A stretch of DNA of 64,000 nt. Source: Monoplex corrugatus. Lineage: Eukaryota; Mollusca; Gastropoda; Littorinimorpha; Ranellidae. Positions 58,930 to 64,000 of the stretch are shown one piece after another. The notes beneath the pieces were generated by a model. The model was given only the letters and a program-made list of their open reading frames with translations, had not been told where the DNA came from and ran no database searches. Both the position numbers and the translations under genes were made by a program. Each line of letters starts with the position of its first letter. Position 1 is the first letter of the stretch. The stretch spans positions 45,344,681-45,408,680 of the forward strand of contig CM060307.1 of NCBI GenBank assembly GCA_030674185.1, read 5' to 3'.

Positions 58930-60135
58930 TGAAGATAACTAATAGAATCAACTCAGAAATAACAGAAGAATAATGTGGATTTATTGAAGGGAAAGGGATC
59001 AGTTGAGTTTAATAAGAAGTTGCGATTTATTGAAGGGGAAGGGATAGTTGAGTTTAATAAGGAGTTATGATTATGTTTTGTTGATTATACCAAGGTTTTT
59101 GCTCAAATAAGACAAGAAGAATTGATCAACCAACTGGAAAAGCTCAGTACTGATGGAAATATATAAGAATCAGAAGGAATGTGTTTGGGAACAAATAGCA
59201 GCAATGAGAGTACAAAATGAGATAAATTCTGTCAAAACATCAGCTGAAGAGGGGTTTGACAGAACTGTATTTTGGTTAGACAGTGATATGTTCTATTACC
59301 AGATTTGTTTTTACTTTGCAGAGAAACCATTGCGATAAACCTAGAAGAATACCCTGTGATAAAAAAGAAGGAAGAAAAATGATAAACATTCTTCATTATG
59401 CAGATAACATTGTTCTAATTGCAGAAAATGTAATAGAATAGAAACAGAAAGCAGATATAAAAGGCTAGAACTAAATAGTAAAAACACCGATGTAATGGTA
59501 ATCAGTAATAAACAAGAAATCACTTTATGTGAAATAAAAGCAAATAGCTCAACATTGAGACAAATTGATAAGTTCAAATATCTGGGAATAGCCATCTCAT
59601 CAGACAGCAGATGCACATAAGAAATATCCAGCAGAATTAGTCAAGCTAAAACGGCATTCAAGAAAGTGAAAAACGTTCTTACTAACTTCAGATGCTTATC
59701 AGTTGACTCCAGAAAGAGAGTTTTTCAGTGTTATATAGAATCAGTAGGCCTACTGTTACATGGATGCCAAGCCAGGACAACGAACAAGAAAGTTAGAACA
59801 GCATTCAGACAGCTGAAATGTGGTTTCTAAGAAGAATGTTAAGTTCCATGGATAGCAAAGAAAACATACACGAGACAGTCATGAAAGAAGCAAACACGAA
59901 AAGAACATTAATGAAGAAGATTAGGAAAAGACAAGCAACATTTATAGTACATCTTATGAGAAAAGAGAATTTTTAGTTTCTAGTCACAACAGGAAAACTA
60001 GAAGGAAAAAGAACACTTGTAGACCCAATGAGAAATATTTGACAGTTTTGGCAGCGACAATAGATAGATTCGTATGGGGTGGCCATGATCGCCCTCGCCT
60101 CGCAGCAAGGCACATGATGATGATGATGATGAGAC
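58930..60135 (+). pseudogene. RTE-type retrotransposon copy D, ancient
   Basis: The same element as copies A-C but heavily decayed. Recognisable pieces: atttattgaagggaaaggga (FVEGKGT), ttgttgattataccaaggtt (VDYTKAF), WEQIAAMRVQNEINS, tatgcagataacattgttct (YADDTVL with the second Asp changed to Asn), LGIAISSDSRCT-like, and a 3' (atg)n tail at 60112-60133. Stops throughout. Confidence 0.85.
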
Positions 60136-60514
60136 TACAGGATGGTCTATTAAAAAAGAACAACAATCAAACAAACAAAAAACAAACAGCTTAGACAATT
60201 TCTGGTCTATTCGGAAAGGCATGTGCGACTACTCGTTCAAAGAGAATCAAGTTATGTAAGTCGTGAAAATCCTTACTGCAAGCTGTAATTGAAATCTTCA
60301 CACAAACATCTTCTGAGAAATCATCGCTGGAACTTTAGACCTAGGCTACATTTTTCTCGAAACATGCGTACACACAGAATCATGTCTCTTGATCAGTGTC
60401 GATTTTGACTTAAATTAAGTCAAAGAAAACCACAGTATGGCTTGATCGTTTTTGTTTTGTTTTTTGTTTTATTTGTTCCCCTCCCCACCCAGCAATTTAA
60501 TAACCTCTCTCAGT

Positions 60515-60546
<32 letters not shown>

Positions 60547-60690
60547 CGGCTTGCATACGCATGCCTGTGAATACCGTGGGTTGTTACACATTGTTCTATG
60601 GCATGAGAAAGTCACAAATTATGACCATGTTAGTAATAATATACTATATAGGCTCCTAAAACCATCAGATAATTTTCATTTTAAATGATG
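60136..60690. other. No gene seen
   Basis: (GT)n at 60518-60546; nothing else recognised. Confidence 0.5.
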
Positions 60691-61720
60691 CATGATCGAC
60701 CCCAGTTTGAACCGCGTGTGGGGTGGGTATGGGCGATCGATAGGCCTATTCCCGAGACACAGAGAGAGTAAGCAATCTGCCAAATAGCACGAGTCGTTGC
60801 TTTCATGCCAGCCTAGCCATAGTGCAGGAGTAGCCACATAGGACAGAACAGCCGCTACTGAGTGCGCCCGTCTATTTGCATAGAAAGGCCGACAGGGATC
60901 TAGGAAGGAGACCGACTTGTTGCAAAGCTTTCGTTGGAAGGTGTTGGTAAGTGGTCATATATCGTTGTTGTTATCTTGTTAACCTGTTTGTTTTGATTGG
61001 TGTACGCGTGGTTATTGCACTTAACTTGTCTGTAAACACATGCTTCGATGGGCTTTAGTGGGCTTACGCGGAAGAGATGATTCACTCGGCTTTTGCTGTT
61101 TCCTGTTGTCTGCTACGAAAAATAAAAACACATTCACTGATTCAAACAGTGTGCATGATTGCAAAGGTGTGCTACCGGTGTCCTTTGAATGCACCACGGA
61201 TGTGCTGAGCTGCCATCAGTATACGAACCAGAAAATGTTTTGTGCTGTATATTTAAAAACATTAATCGTTCTTCTTATAGCAAACTACAATATTGATTTG
61301 GGCTAGCGGCACGGAAGCCGCCATTTTGGTGCAGAATTGCCTTCACCGTCGCAGGTGTGTCGACCTCGAGTTGCATCAAGGCCCTAGGGCGCATTTGCTA
61401 GAGCTGCTTTGCGTCGGCATAGAACTACACGCAAAGCATACGCTCGTTTGAAACGTAGGTCGTTTTCACTGTAAAGCCTATAGTTAAAAAGATCACCGCG
61501 ATGATTTAAGTTAATGTAATGTCGGTGTTTCGCTCTGACTCGTTGAGTCGTTTCACGTTTGAAGAGGCAAGAGCAGTCAGTCCAGTAAGCGAAGTAGTAC
61601 TAGTCACCCACCGCAGTCAGTGAATCAGGCTCTGAATATCAGTCAGTAGCCTATCATGTACCGTGTGTGATCTCTTGCAAACAGAGGAAATCTGTTAGGG
61701 AAGTTTATCAGACTAACTCA
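60690..61720 (+). promoter_or_regulatory. CpG-richer promoter-like region
   Basis: Many CG dinucleotides in an otherwise CG-poor window (for example gatcgataggcctattcccg, gtcgcaggtgtgtcgacctc). At 61308-61335 cggaagccgccattttgg combines an ETS-type CGGAAG with the complement of a YY1-type AAATGGCGGC, common near metazoan start sites. On the minus strand this YY1 site overlaps an ATG (MAASVPLAQINI) with no convincing donor. The transcript and its direction are unknown; it may serve a gene beyond the window. Confidence 0.35.
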
Positions 61721-61741
61721 CTAAGACTATTAGGCCTAAGA

Positions 61742-62060
61742 GGTTCAAGTGGCTAAGATGTGGGATGTCTGGGTTCGAACCTGCCAGGGTATCAACTGCC
61801 CGGGAGGCAAAGGGTGGAGATTTTTCCGATCTCCCAGTTCGTTTTGTGTACAGACCTGTTGGAGCCTAAAAATCCTTTGTGTGTGTGGGCATGAAGAAAC
61901 ATCAAATATATGCACATTACAGATCCCATAAATCATGTTAGTGACTGGCAACGTATGGAAATATGAACACACCCAGCATGCACGCCCACTGAAGACGTGC
62001 ATGCACACTGTGCAGTAACATATTGCCAGCACTGGCTTTGGTAAAACAACATGCATATAT
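61742..62060 (+). mobile_element. tRNA-headed SINE, copy 2 (snail type)
   Basis: tRNA-like head aagtggctaagatgtgggat and gggttcgaacctgcc (B box), then aaagggtggagatttttccg, atctcccag, gtacagacctgttggagcct, aaacatcaaatat, ttacagatcccataaatcat and acacccagcatgcac. It ends at a (TA)n tract (62054-62070). Better preserved than copy 1 at 2415. Confidence 0.8.
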
Positions 62061-62795
62061 ATATATATATACATATCCAAGTAAAAAGTGGAATGTTTTT
62101 TTTAGAAAAAAGTCAAGACATGGAGTGGACAAGTTGTGTTTATTATTATTATCATTATCATTGTTATACTATAAATTAGTATAATGCCAAAGCACTGACA
62201 CTGTATAATATAGCATTATTTAAAATGCTTTTGGTTTGGATGTTTTTAAATTCAGTGATAGTTTTTAGGGTATATGTGATTGAGGCCATGTTTAAATATA
62301 TTGCTGAGCATAGCAGTTTTAAACTTGTGTCAGTTTTACTTCATATGTAACATGATAGAATAAACAGGAACACAAATAACAAAAGTTAAAAACTGTGAAT
62401 AGTTAAAAAAAATACTAAAGAGTTACCTATGTTCATTTTAGAGAGAAGCAGTTGACATCTTGTGGGTGAACAGTCAAGCAAATGTGTCACATAACTTTTC
62501 ACATTGGTGTGGTTCATACCCACAACTGCTGACCAATTCACATCAGTTTCAAACACCAACAATGAAATGATATTTTCCAAAGTAATAACAAACAAACAAA
62601 CAAACAAAAAGACATGCATGGAGCAGATTTCATTTCAGGGTCTTGTAAAACAGATTTTAGTATGGGTCTTTTGAATTTGATTTTTGTGTATTTAACTGTT
62701 ATAGTGTTAATGGCTTCAGATTTCATTGTGGGTTTTTAAAATTTGGTTTAAATTATGTATTAAACTGTTAATGAGTTGTGTCTCATTATATCATA
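62061..62795. other. No gene seen
   Basis: AT-rich; an (AAAC)n short tract near 62588-62610. Confidence 0.5.
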
Positions 62796-62799
62796 GGAT

Positions 62800-63235
62800 T
62801 GAGTTTTGAGTTGATGATCATTGTGGTGCTAACATCACCATGGCTGATTGTAAATTTAAGGATGTATTGTAATTAGAGTTTTGAGGTGATGATCATTGTG
62901 GTGCTAACATCACCATGGCTGATTGTAAATTTAAGGATGTATTGTAATTAGAGTTTTGAGGTGATGATCATAGTGGTGCTAACATCATCATGGCTGATTG
63001 TAAATTTAAGGATGTAATTTGAGTTTTGAGGTGATGATCATTGTGGTGCTAACATCACCATGGCTGATTGTAAATTTAAGGATGTAATTTGAGTTTTGAG
63101 GTGATGATCATTGTGGGTGCTAACATCACCTTGGCTGATTGTAAATTTAAGGATGTAATTTGAGTTTTGAGGTGATGATCATTGTGGTGCTAGCATCATT
63201 ATGTCTGATTGTAAATTTAAGGATGTAATTGGACG
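62800..63235. repeat. About 69/76-bp minisatellite
   Basis: Six units of gttttgaggtgatgatcatt..gtggtgctaacatcaccatggctgattgtaaatttaagg, split here for length; the first two are longer by a tattgtaattaga insert. Confidence 0.93.
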
Positions 63236-63239
63236 TTTT

Positions 63240-63835
63240 TTTTAAATTAATTTTTTTTATGACTATTGTTGCCAGAAAATGTAACTGCCAATTGAGATTA
63301 TAACCTTAAAAGGAAGGTGTTTAAGCCATGGTATCACTTTTCAGTTTTCTGGAAAGTGATCTCCCGTCTCTTGTGTCACAAACATAAAACCTAAATGCAC
63401 AAGGCAGGTAACTTTATCTCGATACCTTTCTATCAGGTTAAAAACTACACATGCAGTTGTATAAAGAATGTCCATAGACACAGTTTCTTCCGTTAGTTTT
63501 TATTTGCTGCAAAAGGCTTTCTGTCTCATTCTTTATTTTACTTCAAACAGACTTTGCCAGATCAGGGCTTAAGCACAGCATAGGGCTTATGCCATGATCG
63601 TTTTGGATTTTGTCCATCACATGTCATCTGTGGCTTCAGTGCATATGGATTTTTTTTCCAAGCATGGAGATGCCAGAAAATGAGTTGGGTTGATAACCTG
63701 GGACAGTGAATAATGCTTATTCACATATTTATGTAACCTTAAAAATGAATAATGCTTATCCATGTATTGAAACATTACTTTTGTGACTACTTGTTGGACC
63801 AGACAGTTAATTTATATTTGGTGCAATTTCTGCCA
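63240..63835. other. No gene seen
   Basis: Nothing recognised. Confidence 0.45.
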
Positions 63836-63845
63836 TCAGCAGACA

Positions 63846-64000
<155 letters not shown>

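Noticed and set aside
61311..61335. Short minus-strand exon beginning MAASVPLAQINI as LETM1 exon 1
   Set aside because: No convincing donor, and the phase at the only GT does not fit exon 2; the exon at 49503-49458 fits exactly.

Overview
The window is eukaryotic, from an animal genome. It holds one multi-exon host gene with GT-AG introns, one nuclear tRNA gene, and a dense load of non-LTR retrotransposon remnants, SINEs, minisatellites and microsatellites. There is no operon structure, no Shine-Dalgarno site and no dense coding. The repeats (an RTE-type LINE with a (TGA)n tail, L2/CR1-like 3' ends, an L1/Tx1-like LINE, and a tRNA-headed SINE that I associate with marine snails) suggest a mollusc, probably a caenogastropod. 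The species is inference.

The host gene is LETM1, the mitochondrial inner-membrane Ca2+/H+ (K+/H+) exchanger. It lies on the minus strand from 49503 (first candidate ATG) down to 14889 (stop). I assembled 14 coding exons. Every junction has GT-AG sites and matching phase, and the total CDS is 2484 nt (827 aa). The protein has a mitochondrial presequence, the hallmark LETM1 membrane segment, a matrix LETM1 domain, coiled coils and a C-terminal EF-hand-like loop. About 93% of the 34.6 kb locus is intron.

Layout: 1-14.3 kb is repeat territory downstream of LETM1 (RT fragments, two snail-type SINE-like elements, several minisatellites, TTAA-bounded MITE-like pieces). 14.3-49.6 kb is LETM1. Its introns contain two opposed RTE copies, a piggyBac-like MITE with an exact TTAA duplication, five minisatellite arrays next to exons, a duplicated dispersed repeat of about 520 bp, an L1/Tx1-like LINE fragment, L2-like RT remnants, a broken plus-strand ORF with splice signals, and a 300-bp polypurine tract. 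tRNA-Glu(UUC) sits at 50033-50104, just upstream of LETM1. 51.1-53.2 kb holds a 5'-truncated RTE insertion with a 13-bp target-site duplication. 53.2-60.7 kb is repeats and degenerate LINE copies. 60.7-61.7 kb is relatively CpG-rich and promoter-like. 61.7-64 kb has a second copy of the SINE and another minisatellite.

The most unusual structure is the 57-bp array at about 31038-31745. It repeats the splice acceptor and first bases of LETM1 exon 7, each time followed by a GTAAGT donor, so the intron carries about twelve potential 37-nt pseudo-exons.
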